From the NCBI GenBank assembly GCA_963575715.1, contig CAUYTW010000077.1:1-39081 (forward strand): a stretch of DNA of 39,081 bases, given 5' to 3'. The notes below the pieces were generated by a model. It was given only the letters and a program-made list of their open reading frames with translations. It made no database searches and was not told the DNA's origin. Within the stretch, counting starts at the first letter, position 1, and every line of letters begins with the position of its first letter. Both the position numbers and the translations under genes were made by a program. Shown here piece by piece: positions 25,232 to 34,374 of the stretch. This DNA comes from Gammaproteobacteria bacterium. GTDB taxonomy: Bacteria; Pseudomonadota; Gammaproteobacteria; CAIRSR01.

Positions 25232-26363
25232 TTACTCTGACTGACGACGCAAGAAAGCGGGAATATCCAAATAATCCATGTTGCTGGTATCGTTGGGCAC
25301 CACGGTCAGACCAGCTACTCGCCGTCCACCTACGGGACGTTCATGTTGATTTCGTTCACGAATTTGGTTATCAACAACGATATGCGGCTTGATTTCCTGG
25401 CCAAGACCCGTAGCCACCACCGTAACCAGCATTTCGTCGGTTAAGTCTGGCTCAATCACGGTACCTACGACCACAGTAGCGGTGTCGGCGGCGTATTCCT
25501 TGATGATGTTACCTACTTCCTCGAATTCACCGATGGAGAGATTCATGCCGGCGGTGATATTCACCAGCACGCCCCTAGCACCACGCAGGTTGATGTCATC
25601 CAGTAATGGACTCGCTACCGCTGCTTCCGCCGCCAGGCGGGCGCGATCCTCGCCGGTACCTTTGCCAGTTCCCATCATCGCCATGCCCATTTCGGCCATC
25701 ACCGTGCGAACGTCGGCGAAGTCGACGTTAATAAGACCCGGACGCGTGATGAGATCGGAGATACCCTGCACTGCTCCAAGCAAAACATTATTGGCGGCTT
25801 TGAATGCTTCTAATAAGCTCACCCCCTTGCCCAATACGGTAAGCAACTTCTCATTGGGAATGGTAATCAGCGAATCTACATACTGGGTAAGCTGGCGTAT
25901 CCCTTCTTGAGCAATTTCCATGCGTTTACGACCTTCAAAGGGGAAGGGCTTGGTCACTACCGCGACGGTCAGAATGCCCATGTCACGCGCTAGTTGAGCC
26001 ATCACTGGCGCAGCTCCGGTACCCGTGCCACCACCCATTCCGGCGGTGATGAAGAGCATGTCAGCACCATCTACGGCTTCCATGATGCGTTCGCGATCTT
26101 CTCCCGCAGCCTGGCGCCCGACTTCGGGATTGGCTCCCGCGCCCAATCCCTTGGTGAGGTTGGCGCCGATTTGAAGTTGAATCAACCGCTCGGATTTAGT
26201 CAACACCTTAAGGGCCTGGGCGTCAGTATTAACGCAAATGAAGTCGACGCCTTCAATATTGGATGTCAGCATATGGTGGACAGCATTGCTGCCGCCCCCC
26301 CCCCACGCCCATGACCTTGATAACCGCATCTTGGTTGTAAGTATCGGTAAATTCAAATTTCAT
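25232..26363 (-). CDS. ftsZ: Cell division protein FtsZ, frameshifted as given
   Basis: FtsZ is the tubulin-like GTPase that forms the division ring. The true start is ATG 26363 ([20 protein letters not shown]), with GGAG upstream. The frame breaks in the N-terminal glycine loop, at ten Gs (C run 26295-26304 on the plus strand); one G less gives VGGGGSNAV and joins the downstream frame that runs intact to 25232. That part holds the NTDAQAL switch, [14 protein letters not shown] loop, the [11 protein letters not shown] segment and the C-terminal LDIPAFLRR peptide that binds FtsA and ZipA. Total length would be about 376 residues, normal for the family. A sequencing or assembly error in the homopolymer is the likeliest cause. 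Confidence 0.93.
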
Positions 26364-26500
26364 CAATGTCTCCAAGAAACCTCGCCCTTTAGGGCGGAGA
26401 GGAAAGGAGACGGTTTTGCAACCGTCCAGTAAAAACACCGGTCTTTCCCGGCTGCCAGCCCTTACGCGGCCCAAGTGATACACACCTTGCGGTGTGGCTC
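26364..26500 (-). repeat. Family B leader element in front of ftsZ
   Basis: Read toward ftsZ: hairpin CACACC-GCAA-GGTGTG (26481-26496), a CCGGGAAAGACCGG block, hairpin GACGGTT-GCAA-AACCGTC (26409-26426), hairpin CGCCC-TAAA-GGGCG (26383-26396), then a GGTTTCTTGGAGACATTG tail and ATG. The whole order recurs in front of murG and the last part in front of queC. The GGAG in the tail is the Shine-Dalgarno. Confidence 0.7.
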
Positions 26501-27009
26501 CCCTCGCCAATGTTGCAACGCAGCTTTATCCTACGCGCAGTCGCAGGATTTGCAGCAGACCGTTTCGTCGTTACCCGTACCGTGTCTGCATCCGCCGCTT
26601 TCAGCAGCCCTGGAACTGCCTGTCTGCCGACAGGCAGGAGGAAGCATCCCAGGGTGAGTTCCTGCGACTGCGCGCAGGACAAGCTTTTACTTCGTTGCAA
26701 CGTAGTCCGATTTCTCGAACTAAAACTCGTACCAACCTCGGGCTTGTTTTCACAAGCCCCGCCCTTTATCGCGGGGTGATTGACAGATACTCGGTGTGAA
26801 AACCCTTTGATCCCGACCTCGAAGGGTCGAGGAGTTCTTGACTATTGTGCAGGTTGTATGGATTTTACACATTACTGTTAAAAAATGAATCATAATTTGC
26901 TTCTTAAGCAGTTTAAACTCAAGTTGCCACCTATCCTTGGTTACGGAATTTCCGCCACAACACCCAAGATGGAATACGACTTCAGTCGTATAGTGGCAAG
27001 TTTGGCTAC
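26501..27009. repeat. Repeat mosaic filling the ftsA-ftsZ gap
   Basis: No gene is supported here. Visible structures: a long-range inverted repeat, CGCGCAGTCGCAGGA (26534-26548) against TCCTGCGACTGCGCG (26660-26674); GTTGCAACG at 26512 and again at 26694; GGGCTTGT-TTTC-ACAAGCCC (26740-26759); CCCCGC/GCGGGG (26757-26776); a family C block (26810-26841, CCCTTTGATCCCGAC...GAGTTCTTGAC); a 19-base end at 26916 like the priA MITE; and ATACGAC-TTCA-GTCGTAT (26974-26991) 19 nt past the ftsA stop. GGCAGGAGGAAGC near 26632 has a relative at 29153. The layers look like nested insertions. Confidence 0.65.
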
Positions 27010-28236
27010 TTAAAAATTTCCCTGAAACCATCCCTTGATAAGTTGTACCATGCCAGGATTTTTAGGTGGTTCCTTAATAACAGCATTGCGTGCCGCAGCA
27101 CCGAACATTAGCAATCCAACTCCTGTCGAATAAACAGGGTTACTGATGATTTCTTCGCTACCAATTATCTGATTTGGTACTCCAAGACGTACTGGCATTT
27201 TAAATATTTGTTCAGCCAGATCTAGGATTCCCGGCATACGCGAGGTACCTCCGGTTAGTACCAAACCCGCCGGAATAAGATTCTCGAAACCACTACGTTG
27301 CAATTCTGACTGTACTAATCGCAGCAATTCGTCCATGCGCCAGTGAACGACCTCCACCAATGATTGCCGTAATAGATGCCGTGGTGGACGATCTCCGACA
27401 CTTGGAACTTCGATTGATTCCTCGGGAGTAACCAAATTCGTCAGCGCGCAGGCATAACGTATTTTAATTTCTTCAGCGTTTTGGGTGGGCGTGCGTTGAT
27501 GCACGGCGATATCATTGGTGACTTGATCACCCGCAATCGGAATTACCGCCGTATGACGAATAAATCCGTCCGTAAAAATGGCTATGTCGGTAGTACCCCC
27601 ACCGATATCTACCAGACAGACCCCTAAATCCTTTTCATCCTCAGACAACACTGAATAACTCGAAGCTACTTGATCGAGAATGATATCATCTACTTCCAAG
27701 TTACAACGCTGCACGCATTTGATAATATTCTCCGCTGCGCTCGCAGCTCCGGTCACAATATGCACGCGCGCCTCCAGACGCACACCGGACATTCCTACCG
27801 GATCACGAATACCCTCCTGTTTATCAATGATGAATCCCTGTGGGAGAATCTGAAGAACTTTTTGATCTGCGGGAATTGCCACCGCACGCGCAGCATCAAT
27901 GACGCGATCCACATCCAGGGAAGTAACTTCCTTTTCTCTAATAGGCACTACGCCATGAGAATTAAAACTGCGAATATGACTTCCTCTAATTCCTGTATAA
28001 ACCGAGTGAATCTGGCAGTTGGATTTCAACTCAGCATCTTTTATTGCATTCTGAATGCTTTGCACGGTGGATTCAATATTAACCACCACTCCCTTGCGTA
28101 AACCACGCGAGGGCTGCGTGCCGACTCCAATAACTTCCAGTCCTCCATCTTCGTCCACCTCTCCGACAATGGCCATAACCTTGGAAGTTCCGATATCGAG
28201 GGCAACGATAAGCCTTTTTTCAAATTGCCTAGGCAT
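27010..28236 (-). CDS. ftsA: Cell division protein FtsA
   Basis: An actin-like membrane tether for FtsZ. 408 residues, close to the 420 of E. coli. Motifs: VALDIGTSKVMAIVGEV (phosphate 1), the 1C domain (GLRKGVVVNIESTVQSI), VCLVDIGGGTTDIAIF (phosphate 2), VLTGGTSRMPGI (adenosine), and a C-terminal amphipathic helix VQLIKGWFQGNF that binds the inner membrane. It follows ftsQ by 87 bp and precedes ftsZ by an unusually long 646-bp gap, so the normally constant ftsA-ftsZ linkage is loosened here. A hairpin just past the stop may end or process the transcript. Confidence 0.97.
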   Translation of the reverse strand: MPRQFEKRLIVALDIGTSKVMAIVGEVDEDGGLEVIGVGTQPSRGLRKGVVVNIESTVQSIQNAIKDAELKSNCQIHSVYTGIRGSHIRSFNSHGVVPIREKEVTSLDVDRVIDAARAVAIPADQKVLQILPQGFIIDKQEGIRDPVGMSGVRLEARVHIVTGAASAAENIIKCVQRCNLEVDDIILDQVASSYSVLSEDEKDLGVCLVDIGGGTTDIAIFTDGFIRHTAVIPIAGDQVTNDIAVHQRTPTQNAEEIKIRYACALTNLVTPEESIEVPSVGDRPPRHLLRQSLVEVVHWRMDELLRLVQSELQRSGFENLIPAGLVLTGGTSRMPGILDLAEQIFKMPVRLGVPNQIIGSEEIISNPVYSTGVGLLMFGAAARNAVIKEPPKNPGMVQLIKGWFQGNF

Positions 28237-28326
28237 AAGTTTTGCTTTGTATGGAGTGATGACTTAACTATTTTAATTTTTTTGATAACGGTTACCCAAT
28301 TAACTACATCATGCTTGTACGACAAT

Positions 28327-29127
28327 TCATCCCGCCTGTTTCCAGCCTACCGCGAAACCATTTGAATAGCGTAAGTCAACGCGTGCAATACGTTCAGCCT
28401 GGGACCCTAGGGCGGAAGGATATACATGCAGAAACCGCGCCAGCCGATTATCAAGATCTTTTTTTCCCAGTAATAATTGAATCCCATTGCTTAAAGTAAT
28501 GGTCCAAGCGCGTCGTTCATCTACTTGAAGTGTAGTTACAGTAAGCTTAAAAGGTGCAAAGGCCTGGTCCAATCGATGTAAATGATCAAGCATGTCTGCG
28601 GTAGTACCCTGCGTGCCTCCCAGAGTAGGCAAATTATCCGGGTAGGTTGATGGGTCAGGAGTAAAAAGTTCCCCACGACCATTTATCAACCCTCCAGCCA
28701 TCCAACGTGCCACTGGAACTTGTTCAGTCACGGTAACACGCAAGGTATCCGGCCATAACCGCCGCACATGGGCATCTTCTACCCAGGGCAAAGTCAAGGC
28801 TGCCTTGCGTACCTCACGGATATCCACCCGCAAAAATCCCCCAGTGGCCACAGGAATGATAACTTCTTCAAGGGTATTGGGGTTAAGATAGTGAAGTTTT
28901 CCCAACACTTTTACATCCTTGACCGGCAGTGTCATGGGATCGGCGAGCATCCGTACTCCCGTGTCCAGCCCCCAGGTAACCAATGCAACCAATGCAAGTT
29001 CTAACGGAATCCACCAAAATAAAATAACTCGAAATCCACGCCGACGATTCCGTCGACGCTGGAATGGATTCCATTTCTTCCGCGCCTGCGGCGTGGAAGT
29101 GTAGGTGGCATTGATTCTAGGCATCAT
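28327..29127 (-). CDS. ftsQ: Cell division protein FtsQ
   Basis: FtsQ is the bitopic hub that links early and late divisome proteins through FtsB and FtsL. About 266 residues: a basic cytoplasmic tail (RKKWNPFQRRRNRRRG), one membrane helix (about 35-55, ILFWWIPLELALVALVTWGL), the POTRA domain (LPVKDVKVLGKLHYLNPNTLEEV) and the FtsQ domain with PWVEDAHVRRLWPDTLRVTVTEQVPVARW. The start is one of the tandem ATGs at 29127/29124; the frame stays open to 29241 through repeat DNA, which I take as noncoding. No good Shine-Dalgarno is visible. A ddl gene usually precedes ftsQ but is missing. Confidence 0.93.
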   Translation of the reverse strand: MMPRINATYTSTPQARKKWNPFQRRRNRRRGFRVILFWWIPLELALVALVTWGLDTGVRMLADPMTLPVKDVKVLGKLHYLNPNTLEEVIIPVATGGFLRVDIREVRKAALTLPWVEDAHVRRLWPDTLRVTVTEQVPVARWMAGGLINGRGELFTPDPSTYPDNLPTLGGTQGTTADMLDHLHRLDQAFAPFKLTVTTLQVDERRAWTITLSNGIQLLLGKKDLDNRLARFLHVYPSALGSQAERIARVDLRYSNGFAVGWKQAG

Positions 29128-29144
29128 TACTTTGTTTTTTCGTT

Positions 29145-29226
29145 TACCGATAGGCAGAAGGAAACGCCCCAAGGTGAGTCTCAATAAAGACACCCTCGAT
29201 CCCGTAGGGTCAAAGGGTTCTTGACA
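29145..29226 (-). repeat. Family C repeat upstream of ftsQ
   Basis: On the plus strand GGCAGAAGGAAACGCCCCAAGGTGAGT (29153 on) is related to 26632-26658, and the ACCCTCGATCCCGTAGGGT...TTCTTGAC block (29190-29223) is related to 26810-26841. These two spacers in the division cluster therefore carry the same element, both placed downstream of one gene and upstream of the next. It fills the place where ddl is found in other genomes. Confidence 0.55.
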
Positions 29227-29261
29227 TATACATATTAGCACTTTTCCAAATTTTCAAATGT

Positions 29262-30164
29262 CTAGAGGCTATCTCCGACCATATTGACTTCCGGAATTAA
29301 ACGCACCCCATGTAATTCTTCTACCCTGGACTGAATGCGATTGATTAATGTTTCAATATCCGCAGCGGTGGCATTTCCGGTATTGATGATGAAATTGGCG
29401 TGCATTAAGGACACGCATGCTCCGCCTTCTCGCAACCCTTTTAGACCACTCGCTTCAATAAGGCGGGCAGCATAATCACCCTCTGGATTGCGAAAAGTAG
29501 AACCAGCACTAGCCATTCCGATTGGCTGAGTGCGTGAGCGGCGCTCCAACAGAGTCCGAATTCGTTCGGCACCTGCATCATCGGCGGCAGGTTGAAGATG
29601 TAGCATCGCCGCGATGAACCATTCTTCATCATGTATCATCGCAGGCTTTACCTCACGATACGATATTTGATAGTCAGCAGGAGTACGGGTGCGCAATCGA
29701 CCTAGACGGTCGATGGTGGTTACCTCCTCAACCAGCTCCCAAATATGGCCACCAAAAGCCCCAGCATTTGTTGCCAATGCCCCACCCAAGGTTCCCGGAA
29801 TTCCTCCTAGGAATTCACCCCCTGTTAATTGTTGTCGTACAAGAATACGGGCAAGTCGCGCGCAGGTCGCTCCGGCTCCCGCCTGAACCCGCGCCCCGGA
29901 CAACCGCACGATTTCTGCCAACGCACCGTGAAGTGCAATTACCGTACCGCGAAAACCACCATCGCGTACCAGTAAATTACTGCCCAACCCTAGCCAAAGT
30001 AATGGCTCATTGCTTGGCAGCCGTGCCATGAATGCTGCCAGGTCGGCAACATCCACAGGAGAATAAAGTTGATCCGCCGGACCACCCACGCGCCAGGTGG
30101 TATAACCAGAAAGCGGCTCGTTATAGCGTAATTCACCACGCTGGAGACGAGTTTCCTGAGACAT
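29262..30164 (-). CDS. murB: UDP-N-acetylenolpyruvoylglucosamine reductase
   Basis: MurB reduces the enolpyruvyl group of UDP-GlcNAc-enolpyruvate to UDP-MurNAc using FAD and NADPH. 300 residues. FAD-binding motifs TTWRVGGPADQLYSP, LGLGSNLLVRDGGFRG and GGIPGTLGGALATNAGAFGG are present, followed by ISYREV, the catalytic Ser in SAGSTFRNP, and the C-terminal HANFIINTGNATAADIE and RLIPEVNMVG. The short form without the Tyr loop of E. coli (type II, as in S. aureus) fits its length. It starts 1 nt after the murC stop. Confidence 0.96.
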   Translation of the reverse strand: MSQETRLQRGELRYNEPLSGYTTWRVGGPADQLYSPVDVADLAAFMARLPSNEPLLWLGLGSNLLVRDGGFRGTVIALHGALAEIVRLSGARVQAGAGATCARLARILVRQQLTGGEFLGGIPGTLGGALATNAGAFGGHIWELVEEVTTIDRLGRLRTRTPADYQISYREVKPAMIHDEEWFIAAMLHLQPAADDAGAERIRTLLERRSRTQPIGMASAGSTFRNPEGDYAARLIEASGLKGLREGGACVSLMHANFIINTGNATAADIETLINRIQSRVEELHGVRLIPEVNMVGDSL

Positions 30165-30165
30165 G

Positions 30166-31602
30166 TCAGCCCTCAGTCATCCAACGCGACGCCAGGTTCG
30201 CTGCCACTCCTCCGATATCCCCCGCCCCGAGGGTCAGGAGAACATCGCCATCGCGTAGTACTCCCTCCAAGGTGAGGGGAAGATCGCCGATTCGCTCTAT
30301 GAATACCGGGTCAACGTAACCCCGCGACCGTACCGACCGGGATAGAGTACGCCCATCCGCGCCTGGAATAGACACCTCGCCAGCCGAGTAAACCTCGGTG
30401 AGGATCAAAAAATCCACGTCGGAAAGTACCGCCGTGAAGTCCTCGAACAGGTCACGGGTGCGGGTATAACGATGAGGTTGAAATGCCACCACCAGACGGC
30501 GTGTTGGCCAGCCACCACGGATTGCCGCGATAGTCGCGGCCATTTCCCTGGGATGATGGCCATAATCGTCAATGAGCAGTACCTTTCCTGCCGGAGCAAT
30601 CAAATCTCCATAAAGTTGAAAACGCCGTCCGATGCCATCGAATGATGCGAGCGCGGCACCAATGTCAGCGTCCGTCACCCCTACTTCACGGGCCACGGTA
30701 ATCGCCGCCAAGGCATTCAATACGTTATGCCGGCCAGGAAGATTCAAAGTGACCTCCAGTCGTGGCCCTCCTTCGCGGCATAGCACCTGAAAGTGGGTCC
30801 GGGTACCCTCCTGGCGCATTCCTTCGGCCCACAGGTCAGCGCGGTTATCCAGGCCATAGGTTCGCGTCGGGCGTGTAACCTTAGACAGGATGTCACGCAC
30901 CCCAAAGTCATCGATGCACAACACCGCTAAACCATAGAAAGGCAAATGATGGAGGAATTCGACAAAGGCATGACGTAATCGCACAAAATCGCCTCCGTAG
31001 GTTTCCATGTGATCGGTATCGATGTTGGTAACTACCGCCAACATCGGCGTAAGGTACAAAAACGAGGCATCACTCTCATCGGCCTCTGCTACTAGGTAGT
31101 GACCACCCCCCAATCGTGCGTTGGTACCGACGCTGTTGAGTCGGCCTCCGATGACAAAAGTAGGATCAAGCCCTCCCCGCGCCAAAATCGAGGCGATCAA
31201 ACTCGTAGTTGTCGTTTTGCCATGAGTACCCGCTACCGCGATGCCATGGCGGAAGCGCATCAGCTCTGCCAACATCTGGGCACGCGGCACCAGTGGAATA
31301 CGACGCGCGCGCGCCTCAACCACCTCGGGATTGTCGGGCAACACTGCGCTCGATACCACAACCACATCGGCTTGCGTGACCCGAGCCGCACAATGGCCTA
31401 TTTCCACGTTGGCACCTAGCTCTGCCAGACGGCGGGTCATAGCGTTTTCTTTGAGATCCGAACCGCTTATCCGATAGCCAAGGTTAAGCAACACCTCGGC
31501 GATGCCACCCATGCCAGCTCCGCCGATCCCGACGAAATGGATCGCACGAATCCGCCCCATAGCCGGGGGTGCCAATGGGACATCAATCTCTTTTCCAGCC
31601 AT
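30166..31602 (-). CDS. murC: UDP-N-acetylmuramate-L-alanine ligase
   Basis: MurC adds L-alanine to UDP-MurNAc with ATP. 478 residues, against 491 in E. coli. Motifs: [21 protein letters not shown] (UDP-binding N domain), [18 protein letters not shown] (ATP loop), [36 protein letters not shown] and [17 protein letters not shown] 31602 is chosen because GATGGGG lies upstream and homologues begin shortly before this point; a longer frame to 31755 lacks family support. It is followed immediately by murB. Confidence 0.96.
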   Translation of the reverse strand: MAGKEIDVPLAPPAMGRIRAIHFVGIGGAGMGGIAEVLLNLGYRISGSDLKENAMTRRLAELGANVEIGHCAARVTQADVVVVSSAVLPDNPEVVEARARRIPLVPRAQMLAELMRFRHGIAVAGTHGKTTTTSLIASILARGGLDPTFVIGGRLNSVGTNARLGGGHYLVAEADESDASFLYLTPMLAVVTNIDTDHMETYGGDFVRLRHAFVEFLHHLPFYGLAVLCIDDFGVRDILSKVTRPTRTYGLDNRADLWAEGMRQEGTRTHFQVLCREGGPRLEVTLNLPGRHNVLNALAAITVAREVGVTDADIGAALASFDGIGRRFQLYGDLIAPAGKVLLIDDYGHHPREMAATIAAIRGGWPTRRLVVAFQPHRYTRTRDLFEDFTAVLSDVDFLILTEVYSAGEVSIPGADGRTLSRSVRSRGYVDPVFIERIGDLPLTLEGVLRDGDVLLTLGAGDIGGVAANLASRWMTEG

Positions 31603-31979
31603 TATTAACCCCATCAACAAAGTAAAAGTAATAGTAGCGCGCTGCCCTCTAAATCGCAAAGTAGGGCCAGACAACCAAAAGCTACGGGCGGTAGGAACGA
31701 ATGTTATGCGTGTGGCGAACGATAGCGAACGATAGTTGTTAATTACCCCAAGCACCGGTTGCGATAGCCAAAACTGGAATGCTGGTGTCCGATGAATCGT
31801 GAACCAAACTAGCTATAGCTAGAGCACCATAAAATGAACATGCCATACCACAGATCTTGCAGATGGTTGCTATATTCCAGGTTCCAGCAGATATCCATTG
31901 GTTGTTTAGCTATATGCGCAGAAGGTCGTCGTGGATGATGACCGACTACGTATTCGGGGCAGGCTCGAAGAATGGTGGA
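31603..31979. other. Non-coding gap between murG and murC
   Basis: 377 bp with no supported gene. It holds a perfect 14-bp palindrome CTAGCTATAGCTAG (31809-31822) and a short direct repeat GCGAACGATA twice near 31717-31736. In most related genomes murG and murC are almost contiguous, so this gap is unusually long. I see no terminal repeats and no family A or B copy. Confidence 0.5.
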
Positions 31980-33104
31980 TTATTTGCCGCGATGCCGTGC
32001 GACCAATACTCGCGCTACTACGTCGGCGGTAGCAGCGGGACGGGCTACAGCATGAGCAGCACGCCCCATGGCGCGTAAACGCTCAGGATTTTCTCCCAAA
32101 TCGCGCAAGACTTCCGCCAGGCAGTGGGGATTCAGCGTTTTTTGAGGGAGTATTTGCGCCGCCCCGGCGTCCAGCAGCAGCCGGGCATTATGAGTTTGGT
32201 GATCATCTACGGCATGGGGATAAGGCACTAGGACCGCCGCTACTCCTGCGGCTGCGATTTCGGCTACAGTTAATGCACCGGAGCGACACAGTACGAGATC
32301 CGCCCACTGATAGGCTGCCGCCATGTCAGTGATGAAGGCATCGATCCGCGCTGTGATTCCTGCCGCGCGGTAAGCGATTTCGGTTTGCTCCAGCAAGCGT
32401 GCTCCGCTCTGATGCCAAACTTCGGGCCGGGCTTGCGGAGATAGTAACGCTAAGGCATCGGGCAATACGGCATTAAGCGCCGCCGCGCCTTGACTACCTC
32501 CCAATACCAGCAACCGCCAAGGTTTGCCAATCTCATCACGTGATTCTCGCGCCAGTTTTGCAATCTCGGGGCGCACCGGGTTTCCGGTAAACACGGCGTT
32601 CACTCTAGGAGGAAAGGTATCGGGAAAAGCCTCTAATACCCGCGTCGCCAAGCGTGCCAACAAGCGGTTGGTGAGTCCAGCCACCGAGTTTTGCTCGTGA
32701 ATCACCAAGGGTCGTCTCAACAGCCACGCAGCCAGTCCACCGGGACCGGTGGCGAAGCCCCCCATTCCCAGCACCACCTCGGGAGCCACTCGTCGCAGCG
32801 CCAGCAGGGCTTCTCCGAGCGCCCGCAGCAGACGCCAGGGAGCCAGTACCCAGTTCATCGCGCCCTTGCCACGTAATCCCGTCACGGTTATCCATTCCAC
32901 GGGATAACCCGCCTCTGGAACTAACCGCGCCTCTAGGCCCGTGCGTGTTCCCATCCATACCACCTCCATCCCTAGCGCTTGTAATTCTTTGGCCACCGCC
33001 AAGGCAGGGAAGACATGACCACCTGTGCCACCCGCCATCACCAGAACCCGCCCTGGCCGTGCCCGATGCGCAGCTCGTGGCTGGGCAGACATCGTATCGC
33101 TCAT
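31980..33104 (-). CDS. murG: UDP-GlcNAc:lipid I N-acetylglucosaminyltransferase
   Basis: MurG makes lipid II at the inner face of the inner membrane. 374 residues, slightly longer than the 355 of E. coli, with a basic N-terminal extension. Motifs: VLVMAGGTGGHVFPALAVAKEL (glycine-rich loop 1), VLGMGGFATGPGGLAAWLL (loop 2), IHEQNSVAGLTNRLLA, TGNPVRPEI, LVLGGSQGAAALN (loop 3), CRSGALTVAEIAAAGVAAVLVPYPHAVDDHQ (donor site). ATG 33104 is chosen with AGGGGA upstream; a TTG precedes it directly. The 130 bp between ftsW and this gene consist of a family B element. Confidence 0.97.
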   Translation of the reverse strand: MSDTMSAQPRAAHRARPGRVLVMAGGTGGHVFPALAVAKELQALGMEVVWMGTRTGLEARLVPEAGYPVEWITVTGLRGKGAMNWVLAPWRLLRALGEALLALRRVAPEVVLGMGGFATGPGGLAAWLLRRPLVIHEQNSVAGLTNRLLARLATRVLEAFPDTFPPRVNAVFTGNPVRPEIAKLARESRDEIGKPWRLLVLGGSQGAAALNAVLPDALALLSPQARPEVWHQSGARLLEQTEIAYRAAGITARIDAFITDMAAAYQWADLVLCRSGALTVAEIAAAGVAAVLVPYPHAVDDHQTHNARLLLDAGAAQILPQKTLNPHCLAEVLRDLGENPERLRAMGRAAHAVARPAATADVVARVLVARHRGK

Positions 33105-33225
33105 CAAGCGTCCCCTAGAAACGCGCCCTTAAGGGCAAGAAAGGGAACGGTTTTGCAACCGTTCAGTAAAAATGCCGGTCTTTCCCGGTGGGCTGAGTGA
33201 CACACACCTTGCCGTGTGGCTCTTC
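33105..33225 (-). repeat. Family B leader element in front of murG
   Basis: Read toward murG: CACACGGCAAGGTGTG-type hairpin (33201-33218), a CCGGGAAAGACCGG block, hairpin GAACGGTT-GCAA-AACCGTTC (33145-33164), GCCCTTAAGGGC (33125-33136), then GTTTCTAGGGGACGCTTG and ATGAGC. The same order and the same sequences occur in front of ftsZ. It fills nearly the whole ftsW-murG gap. Confidence 0.72.
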
Positions 33226-33234
33226 TGCCTAACT

Positions 33235-34374
33235 TCAGGGGGCCGGCACTGGCAAGACTGGTTCCCCTGCCACGCGCAGCAGCAGGGCCACTGCCATGCA
33301 GGTGACCATGACACTGGAACCACCATAACTCATTAACGGCAGGGTCAACCCTTTAGTAGGCAAGATGCCCATGTTGACCCCAATATTGATAAAGGCTTGA
33401 AATCCAATCCACAGCGCCACTCCGTAGCATAGGTAAGCGGCAAAAGGATTGTTTGTCCGCTCCGCACGTTCCGCAATATGGAAAATACGCCACACCACGA
33501 ACGAAAATAATCCAATAATCAGCAGAATCCCCGCCAGCCCTAATTCCTCAGCGAGAACCGAAAGCAGAAAATCGGTATGGGCCTCGGGCAGATAGTGTAA
33601 CTTTTGAACGCTTCCTCCTAACCCTACGCCAAACCATTCCCCGCGTCCAAAGGCAATCAGCGCTTGGGTAAGCTGATAACCCTTGCCAAAAGCATCCTGC
33701 CAAGGATCAAGAAAAGACAGAACCCGTTGTAGGCGGTAGGGAGACACCACTGCCAACACCATTAAGCCTGATATAACAGGAATTAATAAAACCACGAACT
33801 GCCATACCCGCACTCCAGCTAGAAATAATACTCCCATGCTCGTGACCAAAACTACTACGGAAGTTCCAAAATCCGGTTCAAGCAAAAGAAGGAATGCAAT
33901 TAATCCCAATACTAATAAAGGTTTGACGAAACCCCACACCGACCGCCGCACTTCGGTACCACGCCGCACCACATATCCAGATAAATAAATAATCGAAAAT
34001 AATTTTACAAATTCAGAAGGCTGGATGGTCAATGGGCCGAAACCCAACCAGCGAGAACTTCCATTAACATTTCTCCCTATTCCTGGAATTAACACAATTA
34101 CCAATAATCCCATTCCAAATAATAACAGGTGAGGACCAAGCCGTTCCCAAAAACGCAGCGGAATCCGCAATACTTGCCAACCTAACAATAATCCCAGACC
34201 TACATATACTCCCTGGCGAATTAGAAAATAAAAAGGGTTTCCACTTTGATCGGTGGCAATACTAATCGAAGCAGAACCCACCATAATCAAACCCATCAAA
34301 ATCAATCCTAGGACTCCCACCAATAAGGGTGTGTCCAAAGGAGGGCGGCGTAACAAGGTGGAAGCGTTACTCAC
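33235..34374 (-). CDS. ftsW: Lipid II polymerase FtsW (SEDS family)
   Basis: A septal peptidoglycan glycosyltransferase of the inner membrane working with PBP3. About 379 residues with ten membrane segments. Motifs: NVNGSSRWLGFGPLTIQPSEFVKLFSIIYLSGY, LLEPDFGTSVVV (the SEDS catalytic Asp region), PWQDAFGKGYQLTQALIAFGRGEWFGVGLGGSVQKLHYLPEAHTDF-like blocks and GLTLPLMSYGGSSV. GTG 34374 is chosen because AAAGGA lies upstream; TTG 34401 would add nine residues. It is the first minus-strand gene of the cluster; murD, which normally stands before it, is replaced by divergent queC. Confidence 0.95.
   Translation of the reverse strand: MSNASTLLRRPPLDTPLLVGVLGLILMGLIMVGSASISIATDQSGNPFYFLIRQGVYVGLGLLLGWQVLRIPLRFWERLGPHLLLFGMGLLVIVLIPGIGRNVNGSSRWLGFGPLTIQPSEFVKLFSIIYLSGYVVRRGTEVRRSVWGFVKPLLVLGLIAFLLLLEPDFGTSVVVLVTSMGVLFLAGVRVWQFVVLLIPVISGLMVLAVVSPYRLQRVLSFLDPWQDAFGKGYQLTQALIAFGRGEWFGVGLGGSVQKLHYLPEAHTDFLLSVLAEELGLAGILLIIGLFSFVVWRIFHIAERAERTNNPFAAYLCYGVALWIGFQAFINIGVNMGILPTKGLTLPLMSYGGSSVMVTCMAVALLLRVAGEPVLPVPAP

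Noticed and set aside
26389-26799. Several open frames of 60-103 codons in the ftsA-ftsZ gap
   Set aside because: They run through palindromic repeats and their composition (Cys/Arg/Ser-rich, no motif) reflects repeat DNA.
31857-32078. 73-codon plus-strand frame overlapping the murG end
   Set aside because: Half of it is antisense to murG, with no Shine-Dalgarno and no recognisable domain.
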